From: Rhizobium etli_C
GTDB taxonomy: Bacteria; Pseudomonadota; Alphaproteobacteria; Rhizobiales; Rhizobiaceae
Reading direction: 5' to 3' (one strand)
DNA length: 64,000 bases
Assembly: GCF_014198605.1 (NCBI RefSeq)
Contig: NZ_JACIHU010000010.1
In this document: positions 35,445-44,461 of the stretch, one piece after another
How the letters are laid out: each line of letters begins with the position of its first letter
Numbering within the stretch: the stretch's first letter is position 1
Program-made: the position numbers and the translations under genes
The notes under the pieces: generated by a model
The model's input: the letters and a program-made list of their open reading frames with translations, nothing else
What the model was told of the DNA's origin: nothing
Databases searched by the model: none

Positions 35445-36614
35445 TCAGTGTCTTTGCGCATGAGTCTCCAGGACCCGCTGATTGATCGTGAAACCCAGAC
35501 CAGGTCTGTCCGGGATCTCTATCATACCGTCCTTTACAGACACAGGATCCTCGACAAGATCATGGATCATCGGATTTGCGCCGAGCGAGTATTCGATGAC
35601 GAAGCTTGCCGGGGAGGCCGCGCACAAGTGCAGGCCGGAGAAGAAGCAGGGCGCACCGGCCCAAAGATGCGGGGCGAAACGGAGGTTGAATGCGCTGGCG
35701 AGCGAACTGATGCGCATCGCCTCCGTAATGCCGCCACAGAAGGCCGGATCGGGCTGAAATATGTCGACGGCCCGAAGCATGGCAAGATCTCGGAAGGCAA
35801 AACGCGTCGCCTCGCTCTCGCCGGCAGCGATCGGCACATTCCCGGCCGCGCGCACTTCCGCCAGGCCAGGCTTGTCATCGGCTATCACCGGCTCCTCGAA
35901 CCAGGCGAGGTCGCAATCGGCAACCATCTGGATGAACCGCTTCGCTTCGGCAACCGTATAGGTGCCGTGCGCGTCGACCATCAAGTCGACGTCGGGGCCG
36001 ACCGCTTTGCGAGCCGCCCGCACGCGCGCTGCCGAGACATGCGGCGCACGATCCATCGCGCCGACCCGCATCTTGACTGACTTGAAACCGCCGGCCGCGA
36101 TATAGGACCGGAGTTGCTCGCCGATCTTCTCCGCGCTCTCCCAACCGCCAGAGGCATAGGCTGGCAACCTATCTGCCTTGCGGCCACCCAGCAGCTTCCA
36201 GACCGGGACGCCGAGCGATTTGCCGAGAATGTCCCAGAGTGCGATGTCGACCGCGCTGATCGCCGCGACGGAAAGGCCGCGCCGCGCGATCTCGGGCATG
36301 GCGTGGCCCGAACTCGCAGCCGTCTCGTGGCGTACGCCGTTATAGAGCATCTCCCATATGGTGGAGATGTCGCCAGGATCGCGGCCGATGAGCTTTGGCC
36401 CTACCTCATGATTGATCATGTGTACCAGCGTGCCGTAGGTGCCCGCACTGCCTGCAGCATTCTTACCCTCTCCCCAACCCACGATGCCGTCGTTCGTTTC
36501 GATACGCAGGATCGCAGCATCGAAAGTCGTCAGCCGGCCGAAGTCGCTGCGGTGCTGACGGCTCGCCTCGATGGGAATCTTGACCCACCAGGCCTCGACG
36601 GTCTTGATACGCAT
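35445..36614 (-). CDS. Enolase-superfamily (mandelate racemase-like) dehydratase
   Basis: A 389-residue member of the MR/MLE group. The second-strand base region reads SVKMRVG (Lys of a KxR motif), the metal ligands lie in VDAHGTYT, WFEEPV and AAGESEA, and the seventh-strand histidine in FAPHLWAG. This pattern is that of acid-sugar dehydratases and mandelate racemases, not of muconate or betaine epimerase branches. Flanked by a ketose 3-epimerase-like gene, GntR and hydroxyacid dehydrogenase, it probably dehydrates a sugar acid to a 3-deoxy-2-oxo acid. Confidence 0.9.
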   Translation of the reverse strand: MRIKTVEAWWVKIPIEASRQHRSDFGRLTTFDAAILRIETNDGIVGWGEGKNAAGSAGTYGTLVHMINHEVGPKLIGRDPGDISTIWEMLYNGVRHETAASSGHAMPEIARRGLSVAAISAVDIALWDILGKSLGVPVWKLLGGRKADRLPAYASGGWESAEKIGEQLRSYIAAGGFKSVKMRVGAMDRAPHVSAARVRAARKAVGPDVDLMVDAHGTYTVAEAKRFIQMVADCDLAWFEEPVIADDKPGLAEVRAAGNVPIAAGESEATRFAFRDLAMLRAVDIFQPDPAFCGGITEAMRISSLASAFNLRFAPHLWAGAPCFFSGLHLCAASPASFVIEYSLGANPMIHDLVEDPVSVKDGMIEIPDRPGLGFTINQRVLETHAQRH

Positions 36615-36677
36615 GTCCCGGATCCCCGCTCCTCACGGCCCGCGGGCCGCTGGCCGCGGGCATATGTCTTCCGTTCG

Positions 36678-37565
36678 TTACTTGATCAGCGGCAGGATCG
36701 TCTCGGCGGTAATCCGCATCTGATCGTCGTAGAATTTCTCAGTGAGGAGGCTCGAGCCGTGGTCCTGGATAAATTTCAGCTGCTCCGGGGGGATGTCGAC
36801 GGGGTTGCGCTCGACCATGTCCGGATATTTGGTCGCCGGTGTCCGGTCAACCGGAGCGACGAATTCGTTGGTGACGGCACCGTCGTAACCGATCTCCTTC
36901 AGCGTGCCGATGATCTTCGGCCAGTCGAGGTGGCCGAGGCCGGCGGCGAAACGATTGTTATCGGCGATGTGAAAATCGAACAGGCGCTTACCGGCAAGCC
37001 GGATCGCCTCATACATGTCTTCCTCCTCGATGTTCAGGTGGAAGGCATCCAGGCAGACCCCGCATTCGGGGTTAACGGCATCGGCGAGCGCCAGCGCCTG
37101 GGCGGCACGGTTGAAGAAATAGGTCTCGAAACGGTTGAGCGGCTCAACGGCAATGCGCACGCCCCTCTTCTGAGCGTGGGCAAAACACTCCCTGGTGGCG
37201 TCAACCACCCATCTCCACTCTTCCTCCTCGGTCCCATCCGGCACGACCTTGCCGACCGTCGCCGGCACGAGCGTGAGGATCTCGCCCTCGAGTTCGCTGA
37301 CCATGGTGATGACGCTCTTGACATAGTCCACTGACCTGGCGCGCTGGCCTTCATCCCTGGCAGCAAGATTTCGCTCGCCGAGGGTTAGCGTAACGGCGCC
37401 CCAGCAGCGGATGCCGTGCTCCTTCAGCAGCGCACGCGTCTCCTTGACGTCGTACTGAGCCGGCTCGCCGGAAATCTCAATGCTCTCGTAGCCGTATTTC
37501 TTGATGCGCTTCAGCGTGACGGCGAGCGGTTCGGCCCGCATCCAGTTGTGTGTCGAAAGATGCAT
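36678..37565 (-). CDS. Sugar phosphate isomerase/epimerase family, D-tagatose 3-epimerase-like (1)
   Basis: A 295-residue TIM-barrel protein starting at 37565 behind an AGGAGG site; the frame extends upstream but without resemblance to the family. Metal and substrate residues of ketose 3-epimerases can be seen: EPLNRFETYFFN, the LDAFHLNIEE block, HIADNNR and a C-terminal glutamate in TNEFVAP. It is the first gene of the leftward operon with dehydratase, GntR and dehydrogenase. It likely isomerises a ketose or keto-sugar-acid taken up by the neighbouring importer. Confidence 0.88.
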   Translation of the reverse strand: MHLSTHNWMRAEPLAVTLKRIKKYGYESIEISGEPAQYDVKETRALLKEHGIRCWGAVTLTLGERNLAARDEGQRARSVDYVKSVITMVSELEGEILTLVPATVGKVVPDGTEEEEWRWVVDATRECFAHAQKRGVRIAVEPLNRFETYFFNRAAQALALADAVNPECGVCLDAFHLNIEEEDMYEAIRLAGKRLFDFHIADNNRFAAGLGHLDWPKIIGTLKEIGYDGAVTNEFVAPVDRTPATKYPDMVERNPVDIPPEQLKFIQDHGSSLLTEKFYDDQMRITAETILPLIK

Positions 37566-37651
37566 GGGTCCTCCTAGACTGTTGCGGCCACGCTCGACAA
37601 CCACTTGGCGTCGAAACATCCCCTTGTCCTGACCAGCTTGTTTACCTGGCA

Positions 37652-37665
37652 ATCTGGTTTGGCCA
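37652..37665. promoter_or_regulatory. GntR-type operator, weak site (reversed)
   Basis: On the minus strand it reads TGGCCAAACCAGAT, sharing the right arm ACCAGAT (and the following TG) with the sites at 27809 and 37830, and having TGG on the left. It lies upstream of the leftward epimerase-dehydratase-GntR operon, consistent with autoregulation. Confidence 0.45.
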
Positions 37666-37829
37666 CTTTTTATTGTCTGAAAGATTTAACCTAATTCCAG
37701 AGCCTCTGCAAGACGAGCCTGAATTGCTTAGATTCCAAGCAGCGCGGATGTTTTTCGCTTCATTTTCGCGGATATTTGCAAATTCGACGTTCAGCACAGC
37801 GGACCAACTGGCTTGACCACGATTGTGCA

Positions 37830-37845
37830 TTTGGTATGACCAGAT
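37830..37845. promoter_or_regulatory. GntR-type operator, site 2 (epimerase gene)
   Basis: TTTGGTA, TG, ACCAGAT: identical in both heptamers and spacing to the site before the ABC importer at 27809-27824. The TGGT-N3-ACCA core is palindromic. It lies about 55 bases before the epimerase start codon. Confidence 0.65.
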
Positions 37846-37900
37846 TGAGAAAGGCTGCTGAGGTTGCCGGGTATTGGCCGCGAGGCCGAGGGGAGGAAAA

Positions 37901-38752
37901 ATGAAGATCGGCATGTGCATGTTCCTCTGGACGACAAGTGTCGGGGGAAAACACGAGGCACTGTTACGCGACATCAAGGAGACGGGGTTTGATGGCGTGG
38001 AAATTCCAGTCTTTTCGGGCACGCCCGACGACTACCGGCGGCTCGGGTCCTTGCTCGACCGGATCGGCCTGGAACGGACCGCCGTTTCCGCCATTGGCGA
38101 CCCCGCGATGAATCTGATCGCCCCCGACGCCGCAACCCGCAGACGCGGCATCGACTACGTGAAATGGGCAATCGACTGCAGCGATGCGCTCGGCGCAACA
38201 ATGCTGAGCGGGCCGCTACACTCGACGCTGGGAAAATTTTCGGGGAGCGGGCCGAGCGCGGCGGAACTCAAGCGCTCAGTTTCCTCACAACTGGCCATCG
38301 GCGATCATGCAGCAAAGCACGGCGTCACCATCGGACTTGAGGCGCTCAACCGCTTCGAATGTTACCTGTTCAACACGATGGATGACCTTGCGGCCCATAT
38401 CGACGCAATCGGACATCCGAATATCCGCGCCATGTACGATACATTCCACAGCAATATCGAAGAAGCCGATCCCATCGGCGCCTTCACGCGAAACAGTGAC
38501 CGCATCGTGCATGTCCACATTTCGGAGAACGACCGCGGCGTACCAGGCCGTGGCAACATTCCCTGGGCCGAAACCTTCAGGGCCCTGCGCGCGAGCGGCT
38601 ACGACGGATGGCTGACAATCGAAGCCTTCGGTCGGGCGCTCAAGGAGCTTGCCGCAGCGACAAAGGTCTGGCGCGACTTCTCTGAGACACCGGAGTCGGT
38701 CTATCGTGAAGGCTACCGCCATATCCGCGACGGATGGCGCGCGGCGGCATGA
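37901..38752 (+). CDS. Sugar phosphate isomerase/epimerase family, D-tagatose 3-epimerase-like (2)
   Basis: A 283-residue TIM-barrel epimerase, start at 37901 after GGGGAGG. Active-site segments match D-tagatose/D-psicose 3-epimerases: LEALNRFECYLFNT, YDTFHSNIEEADP, HVHISENDRGVPGRG and the C-terminal TIEAFG glutamate. It diverges from the operon headed by its distant homologue, and shares an operator type with the importer. Two epimerases of one family in a locus suggest two successive isomerisations or two related substrates. Confidence 0.88.
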   Translation: MKIGMCMFLWTTSVGGKHEALLRDIKETGFDGVEIPVFSGTPDDYRRLGSLLDRIGLERTAVSAIGDPAMNLIAPDAATRRRGIDYVKWAIDCSDALGATMLSGPLHSTLGKFSGSGPSAAELKRSVSSQLAIGDHAAKHGVTIGLEALNRFECYLFNTMDDLAAHIDAIGHPNIRAMYDTFHSNIEEADPIGAFTRNSDRIVHVHISENDRGVPGRGNIPWAETFRALRASGYDGWLTIEAFGRALKELAAATKVWRDFSETPESVYREGYRHIRDGWRAAA

Positions 38753-38879
38753 CTATCAACCGGCCTGCCTGATTTCTATCCGGACAGCTGCGGACGCGGC
38801 CAAAACGGCCAAAGGAATGCCGACGGTCATGCAGCTCATGCAGGACCGCCGTTTTCTCCGGCTCGAGAAGACGCGTTGC

Positions 38880-41800
38880 TCAGCCGATGGCCATGAGGCT
38901 TGCATTGCCGCCCGCAGCCGCAGTGTTGATCGAGGTCGACACCTCCTCCAGCAGCCAGTTGAGGCAATAGGCCTCGGGATCTCTCGTCAGTTCCTCGGTT
39001 GTCGCAGCCTGGACCAGCAGCAGCGGACCGGGTAGCGAGGCGATTTTCTTATTGACGGCAAGAACCCTGTCGCGATCGCCTTCCACCAGCGCGCCGGAGA
39101 ATGGCCCGTCCTTCTCCCAATCCGAGGTCCAGGAAAGCCGGCTCGCGACGGCAGCCGGCAAATCAGCCAGCACCGATTTCGATAGGGAACTGGCGTCCAC
39201 GGCGACATGGTTGCCCGTTGCAAGGGCTGCGGCGATCTGGCGATAAAGCCCCGTCTCCGTCTGCGGCACGAGCAGAATGCGGCCGCGCGGATGCAACGCG
39301 TAAAGATTGAGCTCCCCGACCGGCCCGGTGAGTTCGCGTTCGAGCCCGAGGGCCGAGCGCCCTGCATAACCGCGCGCCGCCTCACCCTCTGCCGTCAGGC
39401 CCTTCTTGTCGAGCCAGACGATGTAATCGCGAAGGGCAAGGTCCGTATGAACCGAATCCTGCTGCGGCGGCACCGGGGCGCGCTGCACCAGGCGGCCGAT
39501 ATAGAGCGGGCCGCCTGCCTTCGGACCCGTTCCCGACAGGCCGCGGCCACCGAACGGCTGGACGCCGACGACGGCGCCGATGATGTTGCGGTTGACGTAG
39601 AGGTTGCCGGCCTTGATGCGGCTCGTCACATGCGCGATGGTTTCGTCAAGCCGCGTGTGAAGTCCGAATGTGAGGCCGTAGCCCGAGGCATTGATGTCGT
39701 CGATCAGGCGGTCGAGCCCGTTTCTCTTGAAGCGGTAAACATGCAGGACCGGTCCGAAGACCTCTTTGGTCAGATCCGACAGCGACTTGATCTCGATGAT
39801 CGTCGGCGGAACGAAGGTGCCCGCCGCAGCACTTGCGGGCAGCTTCAACTGCTCCACTTTGCAGCCTGCGCCGCGCATCTGCTCGATATGCTGATCGATC
39901 TCCGACTTCGCGCCGTCGTTGATGACGGGCCCGACATCGACGCTCAGGCGATCGGTCCGGCCGACCGTCAGTTCACGGAAGGCGCCCTTCAACATGGCAA
40001 GCGTCCTGTCGGCGACATCGTCCTGAAGGCACAGGACCCTGAGCGCCGAGCAGCGCTGGCCGGCGCTGTCGAAAGCGGATGCAATAACGTCGGCCACGAT
40101 CTGCTCGGCCAGTGCCGAGGAATCGACGATCATGCCGTTCTGACCGCCGGTTTCGGCGATCAGCGGGATCGGTTTGCCGGTCGAAGACAGCCGTTCGGCC
40201 AGCTGCGCCTGGATCATGCGGGCGACCTCGGTCGAGCCGGTAAACATGACGCCGGCGGTTTCAGGAGCCCCGACCATGCCGGCGCCGAGCCGGCCGCTGC
40301 CGGGTACGAATTGCAGAGCGCCGACCGGCACGCCCGCCTCGTGGAGAATCTTGACGCTCTCCGAGGCAATGATCGGCGTCACGCCGGCGGGCTTGGCCAG
40401 CACGGGATTGCCGGCCACTAGCGCCGCGGCCACCTGTCCGGTGAAGATAGCCAGCGGGAAATTCCATGGGCTGATGCAGACGATAGGCCCAAGCGGCGCG
40501 TGGGATGGCCCGAGGGTCTTGCGCGCCTGTTCGGCATAATAGCGCAGGAAGTCGATCGCCTCACGCACTTCGCCGACGGCGTTGGCCGCCGATTTGCCGG
40601 CCTCGCGCATGACGATGCCCATCAGGGTTTTGATCCGGGCCTGCATGATGTCGGCCGCCCGCTCCAGGCAGGCCGCCCGTTCGGCCGGCGGCACCGCCGC
40701 CCATTGCGGCGCAAAGTCGGCCGCCATCGCAACGATACGGGCCGCCTCCTCGACCTTTAACTCGGTGACCGTGCCGACGACGTCGCGGTGATCGGCAGGA
40801 TTGAGAACATCGCGCGTCACCCCATCCGTGGAACCGTCGGCGAGGAGCGGAAGCGCATGCCACGGGCTCGCGGCCGTGGCGGCGAGCGCCTGCGCCAGAT
40901 CCGTCAGCGTCGCCTCGTTCGAGAGATCGAGCCCGTCCGAATTGGCGCGGGCATGGCCGTAGAGCGCCCTCGGCGCAGCGATCTGCACATGAGGAGCACC
41001 GACGACAGGCATGGCCGCAACGGTCTCGGCGGGATCGGCGATCAGCGCCTCGACCGAAACGTTCGGATCGGAGATGCGGTGGACGAAGGAGGAGTTGGCG
41101 CCGTTCTCGAGGAGGCGACGCACCAGATAGGCGAGCAGCGTCTCATGGGTTCCGACTGGCGCATAGATGCGGCAGGGCCGGTCGAGCTTTTCCTTGCCGA
41201 CGACTTCGTCATAGAGCGGCTCGCCCATGCCATGCAGGCACTGGAACTCGTATTTGCCGACCGCGAAATCGGGACCGGCGAGATGATAGATCGTGGCAAG
41301 CGTCTGTGCATTGTGGGTGGCAAATTGCGGGAAAACCGCATCCGGCGCACCGAGCAGCTTGCGCGCGCAGGCGATGTAGGCGACGTCGGTGTAGATCTTG
41401 CGGGTATAAACAGGATAGTCATCGAGACCGTCGAGTTGGGCGCGCTTGATCTCCGCGTCCCAATAAGCGCCTTTGACCAGACGGACCATCATCCGGCGTC
41501 CCGACCGGCGCGCGAGATCGATGATGTAATCGAGCACGAAGGGGCAGCGCTTGCCATAGGCCTGCACGACGAAGCCCAGCCCGCTCCAGCCGGCAAGCTC
41601 CGAAGCGAAGCAGAGCTCCTCGAGCAGATCCAGCGAAAGCTCCAGCCGGTCGGCCTCCTCGGCATCGATGTTGAGGCCGATATCATAGGTCTTGGCGAGA
41701 ACGGCCAGCGCCTTGACCTTCGGCAGCAATTCTCCCATCACGCGACCGGCCTGCGCCCTGACATAGCGGGGGTGCAGCGCCGAAAGCTTGATCGAAATGC

Positions 41801-42587
41801 CCGGGCCGTCATAGATGCCGCGTCCGTTAGACGCCTTGCCGATGGCGTGGATCGCCTTTTCATAATCCTTGAAATAACGCTCGGCGTCGGCGGCCGTCGT
41901 CGCGGCCTCGCCCAGCATGTCGTAGGAATAGCGGAAGCCGCGCGCTTCGAGCCGCCGGGCGCGCTTCAGCGCCTCCTCGATCGTCTCGCCGGTGACGAAC
42001 TGCTCGCCCATCATGCGCATCGCCATGTCGACGCCGCGGCGGATGACCGGTTCGCCGGCCCGCGCAATCAGCCGCGTCAGCGCTGCCGACAGGCTGCGGG
42101 CGTTGACCGTCGACGTCAGCTTGCCGGTGACGACGAGGCCCCAGGTGGCGGCGTTGACGAACATGGATTTGCCGCCGCCGATATGCGAGGTCCAGTTGCC
42201 CTCGGCGATCTTGTCGCGGATCAGCGCGTCGCGGGTGTCGGTATCGGGAATGCGCAATAGCGCTTCGGCAAGGCACATCAGCGCCACGCCTTCCTGGCTG
42301 GAAAGCGAATATTCCTGCACCAGCCCCTCGACGCCGGTGCCCTTGTGCTTGGCGCGCAAGGCTTCGATCAGCGTACGAGCGGTGCTGCGGATGTCATAGC
42401 GTTTCGCCTCGGAAACGCGCGCGGCCGCAACGAGCGGCGGCAGGCATTCGGTTTCCGGGCGGCGATAGGCTGCCGTGATCGCCTGGCGAAGTTCCGATTG
42501 CGGCCGGATCGGCGGCGCAAAAGCGGCGAACGGCGCGCCGCCGGCAGGTTCTTTGGAGGATGCGGGGTCGATCGCTGCGTTCAACAT
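38880..42587 (-). CDS. putA: Bifunctional proline dehydrogenase / P5C dehydrogenase
   Basis: A 1235-residue PutA that oxidises proline to glutamate in two steps. The N-terminal half is the FAD proline dehydrogenase barrel (SIKLSALHPRYVRAQ; LVKGAYWDAEIKRAQ; FATHNAQTLA). The C-terminal half is the aldehyde dehydrogenase (ISPWNFPLAIFTGQVAAAL; FTGSTEVARMI; catalytic Cys in SAGQRCSALRVL; QPFGGRGLSGTGPKAGG). It starts directly with the alpha-domain region and has no ribbon-helix-helix, so it cannot repress its own gene; the divergent Lrp-type regulator does that job in this group of bacteria. It could also finish proline released by the betaine cluster 5 kb away. Confidence 0.97.
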   Translation of the reverse strand: MLNAAIDPASSKEPAGGAPFAAFAPPIRPQSELRQAITAAYRRPETECLPPLVAAARVSEAKRYDIRSTARTLIEALRAKHKGTGVEGLVQEYSLSSQEGVALMCLAEALLRIPDTDTRDALIRDKIAEGNWTSHIGGGKSMFVNAATWGLVVTGKLTSTVNARSLSAALTRLIARAGEPVIRRGVDMAMRMMGEQFVTGETIEEALKRARRLEARGFRYSYDMLGEAATTAADAERYFKDYEKAIHAIGKASNGRGIYDGPGISIKLSALHPRYVRAQAGRVMGELLPKVKALAVLAKTYDIGLNIDAEEADRLELSLDLLEELCFASELAGWSGLGFVVQAYGKRCPFVLDYIIDLARRSGRRMMVRLVKGAYWDAEIKRAQLDGLDDYPVYTRKIYTDVAYIACARKLLGAPDAVFPQFATHNAQTLATIYHLAGPDFAVGKYEFQCLHGMGEPLYDEVVGKEKLDRPCRIYAPVGTHETLLAYLVRRLLENGANSSFVHRISDPNVSVEALIADPAETVAAMPVVGAPHVQIAAPRALYGHARANSDGLDLSNEATLTDLAQALAATAASPWHALPLLADGSTDGVTRDVLNPADHRDVVGTVTELKVEEAARIVAMAADFAPQWAAVPPAERAACLERAADIMQARIKTLMGIVMREAGKSAANAVGEVREAIDFLRYYAEQARKTLGPSHAPLGPIVCISPWNFPLAIFTGQVAAALVAGNPVLAKPAGVTPIIASESVKILHEAGVPVGALQFVPGSGRLGAGMVGAPETAGVMFTGSTEVARMIQAQLAERLSSTGKPIPLIAETGGQNGMIVDSSALAEQIVADVIASAFDSAGQRCSALRVLCLQDDVADRTLAMLKGAFRELTVGRTDRLSVDVGPVINDGAKSEIDQHIEQMRGAGCKVEQLKLPASAAAGTFVPPTIIEIKSLSDLTKEVFGPVLHVYRFKRNGLDRLIDDINASGYGLTFGLHTRLDETIAHVTSRIKAGNLYVNRNIIGAVVGVQPFGGRGLSGTGPKAGGPLYIGRLVQRAPVPPQQDSVHTDLALRDYIVWLDKKGLTAEGEAARGYAGRSALGLERELTGPVGELNLYALHPRGRILLVPQTETGLYRQIAAALATGNHVAVDASSLSKSVLADLPAAVASRLSWTSDWEKDGPFSGALVEGDRDRVLAVNKKIASLPGPLLLVQAATTEELTRDPEAYCLNWLLEEVSTSINTAAAGGNASLMAIG

Positions 42588-42616
42588 GGGAAATCCCTGA
42601 TCAGTGAATGTTTCGT

Positions 42617-42835
42617 CTAACGGATAAATGGAACACCGGGCTCATCATCCCAGGTGGCATCGTCCGTGAAAATCGGGCCGGAATATTCCGTCTCGCGGAG
42701 CGGGCGCGCATCCGGCTTGTCGCGCTTAAGGGTGAACGCCGCCGCCACGGCTTTTATCGCTAGTGGTCGATAGTGAACGAGCAGATCCGGCTTTTGATCC
42801 TCACCCGTCTCTTTCTTGTGCATGTCACTCCCCAT
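42617..42835 (-). CDS. Small hypothetical protein upstream of putA
   Basis: A possible 72-residue protein (or 68 if the second Met is used) between putA and its regulator, on the putA strand and 29 bases before it. It is hydrophilic, with a central LAIKAVAAAFTLKRD helix-like stretch and an acidic C-terminus. Codon use looks like coding sequence, but I do not recognise a family and the ribosome site is weak. If transcribed it would be the first gene of the putA transcript. Confidence 0.45.
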   Translation of the reverse strand: MGSDMHKKETGEDQKPDLLVHYRPLAIKAVAAAFTLKRDKPDARPLRETEYSGPIFTDDATWDDEPGVPFIR

Positions 42836-42996
42836 TTTGCGTTCGGCGCCGATAGCGGTCCCGGCAAGCTGCCGGCCGGTGGGACGCGTTCCTCCACTGC
42901 CGGCACATAACCTATCACAGGCACAAATCGCGATCTTACTTGATTTTCGCCATTTTCAGGCTGTATGAACTTATTAATTCGTCCATGAGAGTTCAG

Positions 42997-43491
42997 ATGG
43001 CTGCAGAAACCGATTTCTTTAGTGAATTGGACCAATTCGACAGAAAGATCCTCGCCGCGCTCGCCGAGGACGGCAGGCTGTCGATCACCGATCTCGCCGC
43101 GCGCGTCGGGCTTTCGAAGACGCCGTGCCAGATCCGCTTCAAGCGGCTGATCAGCGACGGCTACATCGAAGGCTTCAAGGCCGTCCTCAATCCATCGAAA
43201 ATGCAGCTCGACCACATCGCCTTCGTCGAGGTGAAACTTTCCGACACCCGCGAGGATGCGCTGAAGAGCTTCAACGAGGCCATCAAGAAGATCAGGGAAG
43301 TCGAAGAGTGCCACATGATCGCCGGCCGGTTCGATTATCTCCTGAAGATCCGCACCCGCGACATCGGCCGCTACCGCCGCGTGCTGGGCGAGCGCATCTC
43401 GACGCTGCCCCATGTTGCCAACACCTCGACGAATGTCGCGATGGAGACGATCAAGGAAGGCTGGGACAAGTTCGGGTCTAGTCTTTCGTGA
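42997..43491 (+). CDS. putR: Lrp/AsnC-family activator of putA
   Basis: A 164-residue Lrp-type regulator (starting MAAETDFFSELDQFDRKIL; another ATG 12 bases upstream is also possible). The winged helix is residues 10-60 (DLAARVGLSKTPCQIRFKRL) and the RAM domain follows (ECHMIAGRFDYLLKIRTRD). It diverges from putA, the arrangement of PutR in Rhizobium and Agrobacterium, which activates putA in response to proline. Confidence 0.93.
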   Translation: MAAETDFFSELDQFDRKILAALAEDGRLSITDLAARVGLSKTPCQIRFKRLISDGYIEGFKAVLNPSKMQLDHIAFVEVKLSDTREDALKSFNEAIKKIREVEECHMIAGRFDYLLKIRTRDIGRYRRVLGERISTLPHVANTSTNVAMETIKEGWDKFGSSLS

Positions 43492-43503
43492 TTGTGAAGC
43501 AAT

Positions 43504-43884
43504 TCAGCGATCTCTCGCTTTCCGCCCGCGTGCGCTCGGCTTCACCGGCACGCTTTTGCCGTACTCGTTCCACCATGCGGTCAAAGCTTCCATCGTGGGG
43601 CCGAGGCCCCGCGCTTTTTGCGTGATCTCATATTCGACGCGCGGAGGAACCTCCGCAAAGATGGTGCGGGATACCAAACCGTCCGCTTCGAGTTCGCGAA
43701 GTTGCGCCGTCAGCATGTGTTGGGTGATGCCGGGAATAGCCTTTCTCAATTCGCCGAACCGATAGACCCGCTGATTAAGCAGCCACATGATTTCCAGCTT
43801 CCATTTGCCGGAGAGCAGCGCGAAGGCTCGCCGCATCTCTTCATGCATATTGACTTCGTCTTCGGCCATGGTCTGCTTTTCCAT
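43504..43884 (-). CDS. HxlR-family transcriptional regulator
   Basis: A 126-residue one-domain winged-helix protein: ALLSGKWKLEIMWLLNQRVYRF, FGELRKAIPGITQHMLTAQLREL and PPRVEYEITQKARGL are family hallmarks. It has no conserved cysteine of the redox-sensing type in the N-terminus, so it is unlikely to sense quinones through a Cys switch. It diverges from a DoxX-type gene and an SDR gene, and an inverted repeat lies just before its start. It is convergent with putR, 12 bases apart. Confidence 0.92.
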   Translation of the reverse strand: MEKQTMAEDEVNMHEEMRRAFALLSGKWKLEIMWLLNQRVYRFGELRKAIPGITQHMLTAQLRELEADGLVSRTIFAEVPPRVEYEITQKARGLGPTMEALTAWWNEYGKSVPVKPSARGRKARDR

Positions 43885-43891
43885 ACTAACA

Positions 43892-43913
43892 GCAAGTAAA
43901 TCATCCTACTTGC
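43892..43913. promoter_or_regulatory. Candidate HxlR operator
   Basis: GCAAGTA and TACTTGC are perfect 7-base inverted arms with an 8-base spacer, starting 8 bases before the HxlR start codon in the gap shared with the DoxX/SDR operon. Position and size fit an autoregulatory operator. Confidence 0.6.
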
Positions 43914-44038
43914 AAATATAAATGTTAGACGACATTTCTCTGCATACACAAGAGAGCGCAGGAAAAGCGCTTCTCAAAACAAGCCGACAGACTCGACGAG
44001 AGGAATGTTGCTGCGTGGGCAGCGACAAGGATGAACTC

Positions 44039-44431
44039 ATGCCTGAATATTACGTCTATTGGATCAGCACGGCACTTCTGTCCGCGCTCTACCTCACTTC
44101 CGCCACCATCTATGTCACCAAGCGAAACTGGGTTCGCCAGGTTCTGGCGGAACTCGGGTACAAGGCTTCCTATCTCATTCCATTCATGATCGTCGTCAAG
44201 GTTCTCGGCCCGGTCGCGATCCTTTCACGCGTCAGCATGCCGCTCAGCGATCTTGCCTATGCAGGCATCTTCTTCCACCTGCTGCTCTCCGGCCTCGCGC
44301 ATATCGGCGTTCGAAAACCCGCGGGCGCCCTGCCCGCGGCGATCGGCCTGGCGCTACTCGTCACCTCGTTCATGACGCAGAACGACACCCGCATCGTCCC
44401 TTCCCCCTACGTTCAGACCGCAGCGCGCTGA
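44039..44431 (+). CDS. DoxX-family membrane protein
   Basis: A 130-residue protein with four predicted membrane helices (YYVYWISTALLSALYLTSATIY; ASYLIPFMIVVKVLGPVAIL; LAYAGIFFHLLLSGLAHI; ALPAAIGLALLVTSFM). The start MPEYYVYW at 44039 gives the usual DoxX_2 length; an upstream in-frame ATG would add a hydrophilic tail covering the HxlR promoter region. It is followed after 30 bases by an SDR gene under the same HxlR control. Its biochemical role is unknown. Confidence 0.85.
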   Translation: MPEYYVYWISTALLSALYLTSATIYVTKRNWVRQVLAELGYKASYLIPFMIVVKVLGPVAILSRVSMPLSDLAYAGIFFHLLLSGLAHIGVRKPAGALPAAIGLALLVTSFMTQNDTRIVPSPYVQTAAR

Positions 44432-44461
44432 CGTCCGATAACCCTAACCAAGGAGATAGAA

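Larger units (their letters stand above)
37566..37900. other. 335-base divergent promoter region between two epimerase genes
   Basis: No gene is seen. It contains a strong operator candidate at 37830-37845 near the rightward epimerase and a weaker reversed one at 37652-37665 near the leftward operon. The middle is AT-richer than the neighbourhood, as expected for promoters. Confidence 0.55.

Noticed and set aside
35445..36614. Enolase-superfamily protein as a hydroxyproline-betaine 2-epimerase for the betaine island
   Set aside because: It lacks the lysine pair of that branch, has a mandelate-racemase-type His, and is co-transcribed with sugar genes 11 kb from the island.
36615..36677. GC-rich repeat between epimerase and dehydratase genes as a terminator
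   Set aside because: A CCCGCGGGCC-type fold is possible but short and without a T-run, and the genes on both sides clearly form one operon.
39207..42260. Long open frames (about 400 and 490 codons) on the plus strand opposite putA
   Set aside because: They are the reverse-strand shadow of a GC-rich real gene, rich in Arg, Asp and Gly without family motifs, and putA on the other strand is unmistakable.
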